The position numbers were made by a program, and so were the translations under genes. 6,244 nt of DNA. Origin: Spirochaetaceae bacterium (GTDB taxonomy: Bacteria; Spirochaetota; Spirochaetia; Treponematales; Breznakiellaceae). Each line of letters starts with the position of its first letter. Position 1 is the stretch's first letter. The DNA is taken from positions 1 through 6,244 of the forward strand of contig JAIRSB010000247.1 of assembly GCA_031255655.1 (NCBI GenBank). Direction: 5' to 3'. Positions 1 to 5,225 of the stretch are shown piece after piece. The notes beneath the pieces are model-generated. The model ran no database searches, had not been told where the DNA came from, and saw only the letters and a list, made by a program, of their open reading frames with translations.

Positions 1-186
1 AAGCGCATACTTTCGGGCAGAACATCCATAGTAATAGCGCATAGACTTTCGACAATACGCGGCGCGGACCGCATTCTGGTTCTTAAAGGCGGCGCCGTTG
101 CGGAACAAGGCAAACACGATGAACTCATTGCCCTAAACGGACTGTACGCCAGCCTCTACCGCCTGCAATTCCAATCCACCCTCTAA
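1..186 (+). CDS. ABC transporter ATP-binding/permease protein, C-terminal end (partial)
   Basis: The reading frame is open from base 1 and stops at TAA 184-186, giving the last 61 residues of a protein that starts outside the window. The H-loop (switch) motif IAHRLST lies at visible residues 12-18, with the catalytic histidine at residue 14. It is followed by ADRILVLKGGAVAEQGKHDE, the D-strand and 'E-G-HDEL' ending of an ABC nucleotide-binding domain. The tail GLYASLYRLQF is typical of exporters of the MsbA/MdlB type, in which the membrane domain is fused to the ATPase on one chain. In that family ATP hydrolysis drives export of lipids, peptides or drugs across the inner membrane. The substrate cannot be told from this fragment. 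The ABC identity is very secure; the exporter subtype is an inference from the tail sequence. Confidence 0.93.
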   Translation, partial: KRILSGRTSIVIAHRLSTIRGADRILVLKGGAVAEQGKHDELIALNGLYASLYRLQFQSTL

Positions 187-192
187 CGTCAA

Positions 193-215
193 GGGCTGGG
201 TCAGGCTCGTTTTTT
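193..215 (+). terminator. Probable intrinsic terminator of the ABC transporter gene
   Basis: Six bases after the ABC stop codon, GGGCT (193-197) can pair with GGCTC (204-208) around the loop GGGTCA, using two G-U wobbles. One base later comes a run of six T (210-215). The position and the T-run fit a Rho-independent terminator, but the stem is short and wobble-rich. Confidence 0.5.
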
Positions 216-284
216 AACCAAAGATGGTGCGTGTTACGCGATGCAGATGAGCGCGGATGAGAGTGGAGGCATAGCCGATTCCTA

Positions 285-314
285 GTCATTGCGAGTAGGC
301 GGCAAGTTGAAGCA
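285..314. repeat. Degenerate copy of a GTCATTGCGAG...GAAGCA element
   Basis: GTCATTGCGAG (285-295), followed after a short GC-rich middle by GAAGCA (309-314), matches the two ends of the better-preserved element at 5226-5257. The right arm lacks the ATCC that completes that copy, so this one looks decayed. Apart from this and the SRP RNA promoter, the gap between the ABC gene and the SRP RNA (187-400) shows no gene that I can support. Confidence 0.4.
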
Positions 315-365
315 CTACGAAATCAGCGTAATCTATATCGGTTTCAAAAAGACGAGGCAACGGAC

Positions 366-394
366 TTGGCAAAAAGTCTGGTTTAGTTTAGCAT
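366..394 (+). promoter_or_regulatory. Promoter of the SRP RNA gene
   Basis: A -35 box TTGGCA (366-371) and a -10 box TAGCAT (389-394) are separated by 17 bases. The RNA's 5' end, set by its terminal helix, is at 401, seven bases after the -10 box. This is the spacing expected for a sigma-70 type promoter that starts transcription directly at the mature or near-mature 5' end. Confidence 0.6.
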
Positions 395-400
395 TAAAGA

Positions 401-508
401 CCCCGTGTTCAGGAACCATGCGGGCATAAACCGCCTAACCCCGCCAGGTCCGGAAGGAAGCAACGGTAAGCGAATTTGTGCCGCGCCGTGGTAATCTTGA
501 GCGCGGGG
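401..508 (+). ncRNA. ffs: Bacterial small signal recognition particle RNA (4.5S RNA)
   Basis: The hallmark SRP RNA core is present at 445-462, including the GGAA tetraloop (452-455) closed by UCC/GGA and the AGCA side (459-462) of the conserved symmetric internal loop. This is the Ffh-binding part of helix 8. The ends close the hairpin: CCCCGUGUUCAG (401-412) pairs with UUGAGCGCGGGG (497-508) over 12 pairs, counting G-U wobbles, which fixes the gene limits. The length of 108 nt is close to the roughly 114 nt of E. coli 4.5S RNA, and there is no Alu domain, as in Gram-negative bacteria. With Ffh, this RNA targets nascent membrane proteins to FtsY and the Sec translocon. It stands alone with its own promoter and converges on the DUF6941-like gene, whose stop lies 8 bases past its 3' end. 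I see no T-run right after it. Confidence 0.95.
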
Positions 509-515
509 ACTTTCG

Positions 516-902
516 CTATCCTTGGCGGATATATAACGGAATAGAGCCGATTTCCTTATCATCAATGTAAAGAATGAAGGTAGTAACCCCCGGGTGATTA
601 AAACGAAGGTTGTTTACGCCGAACACAAGATGTGATACGGCGGTCGCGTTGCCCGCACTTTTCACGTTTATGGAGCCGGAAACAGGTCTAATGCACGGCG
701 CTCCATGTAAATCAAGAGTTTCGATACGAAAAGAGTGGGTACTAAACTCACCTATATTAAAACGCATTCGTATCACTACCGACAACTGCGGATGAACGCA
801 CGGGAAAGTGCGCGTGATTATGGTGTCGAAAGTCCCGACTATCGTCAGTTTACCACCGCTTTCCTGCGCGAAATCACAAAGGGTGAACAGCTCAGGCTTC
901 AT
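516..902 (-). CDS. DUF6941-like small soluble protein, unknown function
   Basis: This encodes 128 residues. The chosen start is ATG 902-900, preceded nine bases upstream by GGAGG (912-916). An upstream in-frame start at 935 would add an Arg-rich stretch that is only ftsH sequence read in another frame. The N-terminus KPELFTLCDFAQESGGKLTIVGTFDTI fits the pattern I associate with DUF6941 proteins: a short 'LCDxAxxxxGKLxIxGxFD' opening, then beta-rich sequence. There is no signal peptide, membrane segment or catalytic motif, so it is probably a cytoplasmic all-beta protein. The start overlaps the last 11 bases of ftsH in a different frame, which suggests co-transcription and translational coupling. 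The family assignment is from memory and its role is unknown. A function linked to FtsH, such as substrate or adaptor, is only a guess from position. Confidence 0.8.
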   Translation of the reverse strand: MKPELFTLCDFAQESGGKLTIVGTFDTIITRTFPCVHPQLSVVIRMRFNIGEFSTHSFRIETLDLHGAPCIRPVSGSINVKSAGNATAVSHLVFGVNNLRFNHPGVTTFILYIDDKEIGSIPLYIRQG

Positions 903-2874
903 TCCCCGCCGCCTCCGCCACAGTCTGTCCGGCAAGAATCGCTTTGAATTCTTTTTCGTCTATAGTCTCTTTCTCCAGCAGAACTTTAGCGACAGTGTCA
1001 AGCAAAGTCCTATTTAAGCGCAATTTCTCTTTTGCCAAAAGATAGCGGTCATTCACGATACGGGCTATCTCCTCATCAACATACTGCTGGGTCGTTTCGG
1101 CATATTCGCGGTGAAACACCGGCTCTTGCGCGCCGCTGCCGCCCATCATATTCGCGCCGCGTGAAGTGAGGGCGACATTTCTGAAACGTCCGCTCATTCC
1201 GTAATCCGTTATCATTTTGCGGGCAATGTCCGTCGCCTTCGTGATGTCGTTCGCGGCCCCTGTCGATATTTCATCAAAAGCCAATTCTTCCGCGGCGCGT
1301 CCGCCCAGCAGCACATCAATTTTGCCTAACAATTCATCTTCAGTTGACAAATAGCGGTCTTCCAACGGCATATTAAGCGTATAACCCAACGCGCCGAAAC
1401 CGCGCGGGATGATGGAGATTTTTTGAACAGGGTCGCTGCCGGGCGTGAACGCAGAAATAAGCGCGTGGCCTGTCTCGTGATATGCCACTATGCGCCGCTC
1501 TTCGGGATTGATTACGCGGGTCTTTTTTTGCAGTCCAACCACAGTTTTTTCGATAGCCTCGCTGAAATCCTGCTGTTCAACACTTTTCCGTCCGGCACGG
1601 ACGGCGAGCAATGCCGCTTCGTTCACAATGTTGGCAAGGTCGGCACCAACGAAACCCGACGTCCTGCGGGCAATAGCAGCCAAATCGACACTGCCGCCCA
1701 ATTTAACCGCCTTCGAGTGTATCCGCAGTATCGCTTCACGCCCCGAAAGGTCGGGGCGGTCGACCAGAACCTGCCGGTCAAAACGCCCGGGGCGCAGCAA
1801 GGCCGGGTCCAGCACATCGGGGCGGTTTGTCGCCGCCACAATGATAAGGCCGGAAGTCCCATCAAAGCCGTCCATCTCGACGAGCAATTGGTTCAATGTC
1901 TGCTCACGCTCGTCATTGCCGCCCGCGATGCTGTTTATGCGGCTTTTGCCGATGGCGTCCAGTTCGTCAATAAAAATTATGCAAGGTGCTTTACTTCGCG
2001 CCTGTTTGAATAAATCACGCACACGCGCCGCACCCACGCCCACGAACATTTCCACAAAATCCGCGCCGCTCATGCGAAAGAAAGACACCCCAGCCTCTCC
2101 CGCGACAGCGCGGGCAAGCAGAGTTTTTCCCGTACCCGGCGGCCCCACCAACAGTACGCCTTTCGGGATTTTTCCACCTATGTCCGTGTATTTTTTGGGG
2201 CTTTTGAGAAAGTCAACCACTTCGACAAGCTCTTCTTTAGCCTCGTCAACGCCAGCGACATCGGAAAAACGAGTCTTTATATCGCCTTCCGCGACAATCA
2301 CCGCGCGATTCTGTCCGACAGACAAAACATTTCCGCCCAAATTTCCCATGCGCTTCATCAAAAAGCGCCAAATGAAGAAGAAAAAAGCTATCGGCAGAAC
2401 CCAGCTAAAAATTATATTGAGAATAGCGCTTCCCTCACGCGAAACGCCGAAGTAAGCTACACCTTTTTCGTCCATCAGCGAGATAATACTTGGGTCGTTG
2501 ATGGCCACGGCGCGGTAAACGTTATCCGTTTTAGCGGAATACATCTGCGGCAGCGGGGGTTTTTTTGAATTATTAGCGTTTTCGGGCTGCGTATATCCTA
2601 TAAAATAGGAATCCGTCAATTCGACGCGCTTAATTTCTCCTGATATAATCTTGTTTTTGAACTCGGAATAGTCAATCGTCGGGTTGACCTTGTTCAAAAA
2701 AACATAGTTGAACAGGCTCATCCCCAAAATCAATATAACTATGTAAGTTATGGAAAACTTCCAGCCGCCAAATTTTTTAGGGTCACCAAGATTAGGCCCG
2801 TTTGGACCGCCAAAGTTGAAAACCGGGCCGCCGCCGTCTTTTTTTCGTCCGCTTTTACGGCCGCTGTCGCTCAT
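892..2874 (-). CDS. ftsH: ATP-dependent zinc metalloprotease FtsH
   Basis: The protein has 660 residues, close to E. coli FtsH (about 644). FtsH is a membrane-anchored hexameric AAA+ protease that extracts and degrades misfolded membrane proteins and short-lived regulators. In order: a Gly/Pro/Lys-rich cytoplasmic N-terminus (1-38), TM1 (about 39-60), a small periplasmic domain (about 61-148), TM2 (about 150-172), then the AAA+ module. That module has Walker A GPPGTGKT (244-251), pore loop MFVG (276-279), Walker B ending D303-E304, and the second region of homology with arginines at 361 and 364. The M41 protease domain has HETGH (466-470, catalytic E467) and the probable third zinc ligand D543 in GAANDITKAT. 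All key residues are intact. The start ATG is preceded by AAGGAG at 2886-2881. A tRNA gene ends 18 bases upstream, and a DUF6941-like gene overlaps the stop. The roughly 38-residue tail before TM1 is longer than in E. coli. Confidence 0.98.
   Translation of the reverse strand: MSDSGRKSGRKKDGGGPVFNFGGPNGPNLGDPKKFGGWKFSITYIVILILGMSLFNYVFLNKVNPTIDYSEFKNKIISGEIKRVELTDSYFIGYTQPENANNSKKPPLPQMYSAKTDNVYRAVAINDPSIISLMDEKGVAYFGVSREGSAILNIIFSWVLPIAFFFFIWRFLMKRMGNLGGNVLSVGQNRAVIVAEGDIKTRFSDVAGVDEAKEELVEVVDFLKSPKKYTDIGGKIPKGVLLVGPPGTGKTLLARAVAGEAGVSFFRMSGADFVEMFVGVGAARVRDLFKQARSKAPCIIFIDELDAIGKSRINSIAGGNDEREQTLNQLLVEMDGFDGTSGLIIVAATNRPDVLDPALLRPGRFDRQVLVDRPDLSGREAILRIHSKAVKLGGSVDLAAIARRTSGFVGADLANIVNEAALLAVRAGRKSVEQQDFSEAIEKTVVGLQKKTRVINPEERRIVAYHETGHALISAFTPGSDPVQKISIIPRGFGALGYTLNMPLEDRYLSTEDELLGKIDVLLGGRAAEELAFDEISTGAANDITKATDIARKMITDYGMSGRFRNVALTSRGANMMGGSGAQEPVFHREYAETTQQYVDEEIARIVNDRYLLAKEKLRLNRTLLDTVAKVLLEKETIDEKEFKAILAGQTVAEAAGNEA
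912..916 (-). promoter_or_regulatory. Shine-Dalgarno inside the end of ftsH that sets the DUF6941 start
   Basis: GGAGG on the minus strand lies nine bases before ATG 902-900, within the last codons of ftsH. It supports the internal start over the longer reading frame from 935, and re-initiation by ribosomes finishing ftsH. Confidence 0.6.
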
Positions 2875-2880
2875 GTAAAT

Positions 2881-2886
2881 CTCCTT
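2881..2886 (-). promoter_or_regulatory. Ribosome binding site of ftsH
   Basis: AAGGAG on the minus strand, six bases before ATG. It begins immediately after the T6 run that follows the tRNA, so the whole ftsH leader downstream of the tRNA is only 18 nt. Confidence 0.8.
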
Positions 2887-2892
2887 AAAAAA

Positions 2893-2966
2893 TGCGACAC
2901 GCCTGACTCGAACAGGCCACCTACGGCTTAGAAGGCCGTTGCTCTATCCAGATGAGCTAGTGTCGC
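2893..2966 (-). tRNA. tRNA-Arg, anticodon UCU
   Basis: A complete cloverleaf folds on the minus strand. The acceptor stem is GCGACAC (2966-2960) with GTGTCGC (2900-2894) and discriminator A (2893). The D-arm is GCTC/GAGC. The anticodon stem ACGGC/GCCGT carries the loop CTTCTAA with anticodon TCT, which reads AGA/AGG arginine codons. The variable loop is AGGTG, five bases long. The T-arm is GCCTG-TTCGAGT-CAGGC. The 3' CCA is not encoded, so CCA-adding enzyme would be needed. A run of six T follows the discriminator directly, and then the ftsH ribosome binding site. All stems are fully paired, so this looks functional. The two-base distance between mature 3' end signals and ftsH leader elements implies a shared transcript. 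Confidence 0.95.
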
Positions 2967-3052
2967 GTTAGGGACACGCTGAAAAAACAGCCGACCCGGC
3001 AATTCTTTAGCGTTTAATCCGTCTGAATTAGAATTTCTGAATAATCCTATTT

Positions 3053-3081
3053 ACTATACAATAAATGAAACTTTTATGGAA
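3053..3081 (-). promoter_or_regulatory. Candidate promoter for tRNA-Arg and ftsH
   Basis: On the minus strand a good -10 box TATAGT (3058-3053) lies 17 bases downstream of TTCCAT (3081-3076), a poor -35 match. It lies between the lysM terminator and the tRNA, and would give about an 80-nt leader before the tRNA. It is the best candidate in the AT-rich stretch 3010-3085, but it is weak. Confidence 0.35.
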
Positions 3082-3085
3082 GGAT

Positions 3086-3110
3086 AACCCGCGGGCGCAT
3101 CCCGCGGGTT
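3086..3110 (-). terminator. Terminator hairpin downstream of the LysM lipoprotein gene
   Basis: A perfect 10-bp inverted repeat AACCCGCGGG / CCCGCGGGTT surrounds the 5-base loop CGCAT. It begins about 30 bases past the LysM stop codon (3141). On the minus strand it is followed by a pyrimidine-rich TTATCCTTCC rather than a clean T-run. It separates the LysM unit from the tRNA-ftsH unit. Confidence 0.6.
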
Positions 3111-3140
3111 TCAAGCACAAATACGGTAGGTGCCGGATAG

Positions 3141-3644
3141 TTATAATGTTCTTGAAAGTTCAACTAACCCGACGCGGTCTTTTCTGAAACGTTCTTTAAG
3201 CAGGCCGGACGCTTTATCCGCTTTGTCTTCATAGACAAACGCGACATCAAGTAACATGGCTTTAAGCTGCAAACGCGATTCCATATAATCCAAATTATTC
3301 TGCAAATCGGGAATAATCAGTATTTGCCCGGGTTCTATTTTATCGGGATCCACAGCGATTTTATCAGGGTCCGCAGCGATACTCTGCGAGGCAAACATTA
3401 TCAACGGGAAATAATACCCACCGTCCTCGCCGTAAAACTCCCGTGCGATTCCGGTCAGAGTGTCTCCGTCCTTAACAACGTATTCTTCCGCGCCTTCAAG
3501 GTTAATTCTGTTATAATTGCCGTAAATAGCCAACAACTCCGCTTCCGTATTTTCCGCATTTTCTGTTTGCGTGGGCGAGCTTTTGCATGACAATGCGATA
3601 AGCACAAAAAAAAGCGCCGCCGCTCCGCGTAATACCTTATCCAT
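3141..3644 (-). CDS. LysM-domain lipoprotein, cell-envelope associated
   Basis: The protein has 167 residues, with start ATG 3644-3642 and AGGAG (3656-3652) seven bases upstream. Residues 1-19 are a signal peptide: MDKVLRG, then a hydrophobic core, ending LIALS before Cys20. This fits the relaxed spirochaetal lipobox, so the mature protein is probably a lipid-anchored periplasmic or outer-membrane lipoprotein. A Ser/Thr/Glu-rich linker follows. One LysM domain spans about 54-112, from YVVKDGDTLTGIAREFYG to IEPGQILIIP. LysM domains bind N-acetylglucosamine-containing glycans such as peptidoglycan. The C-terminal half (113-167, LQNNLDYMESRLQLKAMLLDVAFVYEDKAD...) looks alpha-helical and resembles a tail I recall from treponemal LysM proteins. 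The LysM domain carries a 7-residue internal duplication at about 91-104. There is no catalytic domain, so a structural or anchoring role is likely. The exact function is unknown. Confidence 0.9.
   Translation of the reverse strand: MDKVLRGAAALFFVLIALSCKSSPTQTENAENTEAELLAIYGNYNRINLEGAEEYVVKDGDTLTGIAREFYGEDGGYYFPLIMFASQSIAADPDKIAVDPDKIEPGQILIIPDLQNNLDYMESRLQLKAMLLDVAFVYEDKADKASGLLKERFRKDRVGLVELSRTL
3337..3378. repeat. 21-bp tandem duplication inside the LysM domain
   Basis: Two adjacent 21-bp copies (3337-3357 and 3358-3378) match at 18 of 21 positions. They encode two DPDKI heptads in a row (protein positions about 92-103), just before the EPGQ turn of the LysM fold. LysM domains normally have one such segment. 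The duplication is in frame and adds seven residues. Confidence 0.85.
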
Positions 3645-3715
3645 TTTATTTCTCCTAAATAATGGACTTGTTCGACAACATTATTAGCTGTCTTTCAAGT
3701 CATTTTTTAGCGGTT

Positions 3716-3745
3716 GTTGCTTAGAAACTGAAGTTTCTAAGCAAC
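3716..3745. other. Perfect 13-bp stem-loop between groES and lysM
   Basis: GTTGCTTAGAAAC (3716-3728) and GTTTCTAAGCAAC (3733-3745) pair perfectly around a TGAA loop. On the plus strand it is followed by CCTAA and six T (3751-3756), as in an intrinsic terminator. No plus-strand gene ends here. On the minus strand, the sense of the flanking genes, no T-run follows. It could be an intergenic repeat, an mRNA-stabilising structure, or the terminator of an unseen plus-strand transcript. Confidence 0.7.
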
Positions 3746-3756
3746 CCTAATTTTTT

Positions 3757-3779
3757 CCGGCAGCTCATACAAGCTCCGG
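3757..3779. other. Second stem-loop between groES and lysM
   Basis: CCGG-C-AGCT (3757-3765) pairs with AGCT-CCGG (3772-3779) around CATACA, giving eight pairs with one bulged C. It lies directly beyond the T-run that follows the 3716-3745 hairpin. Confidence 0.5.
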
Positions 3780-3858
3780 TAAAGGCGAAGTTCGCGCAAC
3801 AAAAATCATAAACTCGGCCCGCGTATAAGTTGAGCCTAATTCCGCCCTCGTCATTACA

Positions 3859-3892
3859 CACTCGGCTCAAGGCTTGCGCATTGAGCCGAGTG
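3859..3892 (-). terminator. Stem-loop 24 bases after groES, possible transcript end
   Basis: CACTCGGCTCAA (3859-3870) and TTGAGCCGAGTG (3881-3892) form a perfect 12-bp stem with a 10-base loop. The position fits a terminator or 3'-stabilising structure for groES, but no T-run follows on the minus strand. A second TTGAGCC at about 3830-3836 could pair with 3864-3870 instead, so alternative folds exist. Confidence 0.5.
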
Positions 3893-3916
3893 CGTGAGCA
3901 AAACTCTTGGCGAGTC

Positions 3917-4189
3917 CTACTCGATAATGGCGACTATGTCTGCCATTTTCACGATAAGATGTTCAACTCCGTCCACCTTGACCTGACTACCGGCATACTT
4001 GTCATACATGACTTTCTGTCCGGCACTTACAGTAACCTTCTCTTTCTCCGTTCCAGGACCTACAGAGACTACTGTTCCAGTCTGCGTTTTTTCCTGCGCG
4101 GTGTCAGGAATTATGATTCCGCCCGCGCTCTTCGTTTCAGCCTTTTCGATTTTGACAAGAACACGGTCTGCCAAAGGTTTAATAGCCAT
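3917..4189 (-). CDS. groES: Co-chaperonin GroES (Hsp10)
   Basis: The protein has 90 residues, a normal length for Hsp10. The start is ATG 4189-4187, with GGAGG (4199-4195) five bases upstream. A longer in-frame start at 4258 would run through the promoter and is rejected. GroES forms a heptameric lid on GroEL and closes the folding chamber. The N-terminus MAIKPLADRVLVK is the canonical opening. The mobile loop spans about 17-36, with the GroEL-binding tripeptide and proline IIIP at 25-28. VGPG at 43-46, KVMYDKYAG, and the C-terminal strand VKMADIVAII complete the fold. The gene is not followed by groEL; a hairpin and then the LysM gene come next. The groES promoter holds a palindrome that is not the CIRCE/HrcA operator. 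Expression is therefore probably controlled separately from groEL. Confidence 0.98.
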   Translation of the reverse strand: MAIKPLADRVLVKIEKAETKSAGGIIIPDTAQEKTQTGTVVSVGPGTEKEKVTVSAGQKVMYDKYAGSQVKVDGVEHLIVKMADIVAIIE

Positions 4190-4225
4190 AGCTACCTCCA
4201 AATTGTGAAATGATTTAATATATAG

Positions 4226-4253
4226 TTGTAATCTATCAAACATATTTGATACT
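4226..4253 (+). promoter_or_regulatory. Candidate ispH promoter giving a leaderless or near-leaderless mRNA
   Basis: TTGTAA (4226-4231), a 16-base spacer and GATACT (4248-4253), each four of six to consensus. Initiation about 7-8 bases downstream would fall on or next to ATG 4261. It overlaps the divergent groES promoter almost completely. Confidence 0.35.
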
Positions 4254-4258
4254 GTCAA
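4230..4258 (-). promoter_or_regulatory. groES promoter
   Basis: On the minus strand a perfect -35 box TTGACA (4258-4253), a 17-base spacer and a -10 box TAGATT (4235-4230). The predicted start near 4223 leaves a leader of about 34 nt before the groES ATG. This is the strongest promoter match in the window. Confidence 0.75.
4234..4251. promoter_or_regulatory. Palindromic operator candidate in the groES-ispH promoter region
   Basis: TATCAAA (4234-4240) and TTTGATA (4245-4251) form a perfect 7-bp inverted repeat around CATA. It fills the spacer between the groES -35 and -10 boxes and overlaps the first two bases of the -10 box. It also lies within the candidate ispH promoter. This is a classic location for a repressor site. 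It does not match CIRCE (TTAGCACTC-N9-GAGTGCTAA). AT-rich palindromes can arise by chance, so no regulator is named. Confidence 0.5.
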
Positions 4259-4260
4259 TT

Positions 4261-5121
4261 ATGCGAGTTATAAGGGCGGATGTTCTGGGATTTTGCGCGG
4301 GCGTTAGACGCGCTGTCAATCTGGCTGCGTCCGCCGCGGAAAAACGCGACAAGCGGCTTTTCATGATAGGGCCGTTGATACACAACGGGCGCGCGCTCAG
4401 AGAACTGGAAGAATTGGGATTTTCGACGCTGGACGAGGCGGAACTGCCGGAAACACTTTCAAACTCAATCGCCGTGATTCGGGCACACGGAACGGGGCCG
4501 CGCACAAGAGAGGAACTTTCGCGGCGCGGCGCGGAGATAGTCGACGCTACCTGCCCGAAAGTCCGCGAAAGTCAAATTAAAGCCTGTGAGTTATACAAAA
4601 AAGGCGTTCAGCTTTTCATTGCCGGAGAGAAAAAGCATGGAGAGGTGCGCGGAATACGGATGTTCGCGCCAAACAGCGTTGTTGTAGAAAACAAAGACGA
4701 TGTTTTAGAGGCGGCAAAAACACTTTTGGCAAAAGAAACTCCCCTAAAAACGGCGGTAATCGGACAGACAACGATTTCGGAAACGGAATACCAGTCAATA
4801 TGCACGGAACTGAAGCGATTTTTTCCAGATTTAGCAGTTTATAACACGACTTGCGCCGCGACAAAGGCGCGTCAACACGCGCTTGCCGAACTTTGCGCCA
4901 AAGCGGACGCGCTGATAATCGCGGGTGAACGCGCCTCCTCCAACGCGAGGCGGCTGCTTGCCGTTGCCGAAAAACACGGAAAACCGGCGTGGATAGTCCG
5001 CGCCGCCTCCGAAATTCCCGACAATCTCACCGGCTTCGATACAATAGGCTTGTCCGCCGGCACCTCTACACCGGACGCTCTCATCAACGAAATCGAGCGG
5101 GAAATCAGTATTCGCCGTTAG
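4261..5121 (+). CDS. ispH: 4-hydroxy-3-methylbut-2-enyl diphosphate reductase IspH (LytB)
   Basis: The protein has 286 residues, slightly shorter than E. coli IspH (about 316). It is the last enzyme of the MEP pathway: a [4Fe-4S] protein that reduces HMBPP to IPP and DMAPP in the cytoplasm. The three cluster cysteines are C12 (GFCAGVRRAV), C98 (ATCPKV) and C198 (NTTCAATKARQ). Substrate-binding residues align: H41 (PLIHN), H76 (RAHG), H126 and E128 (KHGEVRG), T170 (GQTT), S226-S227-N228 (ASSNARRL) and the SAGTSTPD loop near the end. The start ATG 4261 gives the usual MRVIRADVLGFC N-terminus; a TTG at 4246 would add five unconserved residues. No Shine-Dalgarno precedes it. The gene is divergent from groES and followed by a non-coding repeat region. 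It implies the non-mevalonate isoprenoid route here. Confidence 0.97.
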   Translation: MRVIRADVLGFCAGVRRAVNLAASAAEKRDKRLFMIGPLIHNGRALRELEELGFSTLDEAELPETLSNSIAVIRAHGTGPRTREELSRRGAEIVDATCPKVRESQIKACELYKKGVQLFIAGEKKHGEVRGIRMFAPNSVVVENKDDVLEAAKTLLAKETPLKTAVIGQTTISETEYQSICTELKRFFPDLAVYNTTCAATKARQHALAELCAKADALIIAGERASSNARRLLAVAEKHGKPAWIVRAASEIPDNLTGFDTIGLSAGTSTPDALINEIEREISIRR

Positions 5122-5206
5122 CCGCAGAAGTCAGCAATTTTCCGTTTACAGCGCCTCAACTTGTAAAATACCGACAGACATAACGCCGGACAGAACATTC
5201 GTAATT

Positions 5207-5225
5207 GTGAGACACCATCTCTCAC
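5207..5225. other. Small stem-loop downstream of ispH
   Basis: GTGAGA (5207-5212) pairs with TCTCAC (5220-5225) around CACCATC. There is no T-run, so it is a weak terminator candidate for ispH. It abuts the dyad element that follows. Between the ispH stop and this hairpin (5122-5206) I see no gene or clear signal. Confidence 0.4.

Noticed and set aside
383..565. Minus-strand 60-codon frame across the SRP RNA
   Set aside because: It lies over a complete, highly conserved structured RNA gene and has no protein signature.
903..935. Upstream start for the DUF6941-like protein (adds 11 residues, Arg-rich)
   Set aside because: The extra residues are ftsH codons read in another frame, and GGAGG is correctly placed for ATG 902 instead.
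1423..2013. Second plus-strand open frame (196 codons) opposite ftsH
   Set aside because: Same explanation: a shadow of ftsH, with no ribosome binding site or family signature.
1490..2455. Long plus-strand open frame (321 codons) opposite ftsH
   Set aside because: It is antisense to the conserved AAA+ domain, Ser/Arg/Pro-rich with no recognisable motif, and arises from the codon bias of ftsH on the other strand.
2967..2990. Sequence before the tRNA (GCGTGTCC) that could pair with its 5' acceptor strand
   Set aside because: Only about five pairs form, against a fully paired 7-bp acceptor stem; chance is the simpler explanation.
3830..4213. Plus-strand open frame (127 codons) covering groES
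   Set aside because: It is antisense to an unmistakable groES and shows no domain.
4190..4260. CIRCE/HrcA operator upstream of groES
   Set aside because: Neither TTAGCACTC nor GAGTGCTAA is present; the palindrome there has a different sequence and spacing.
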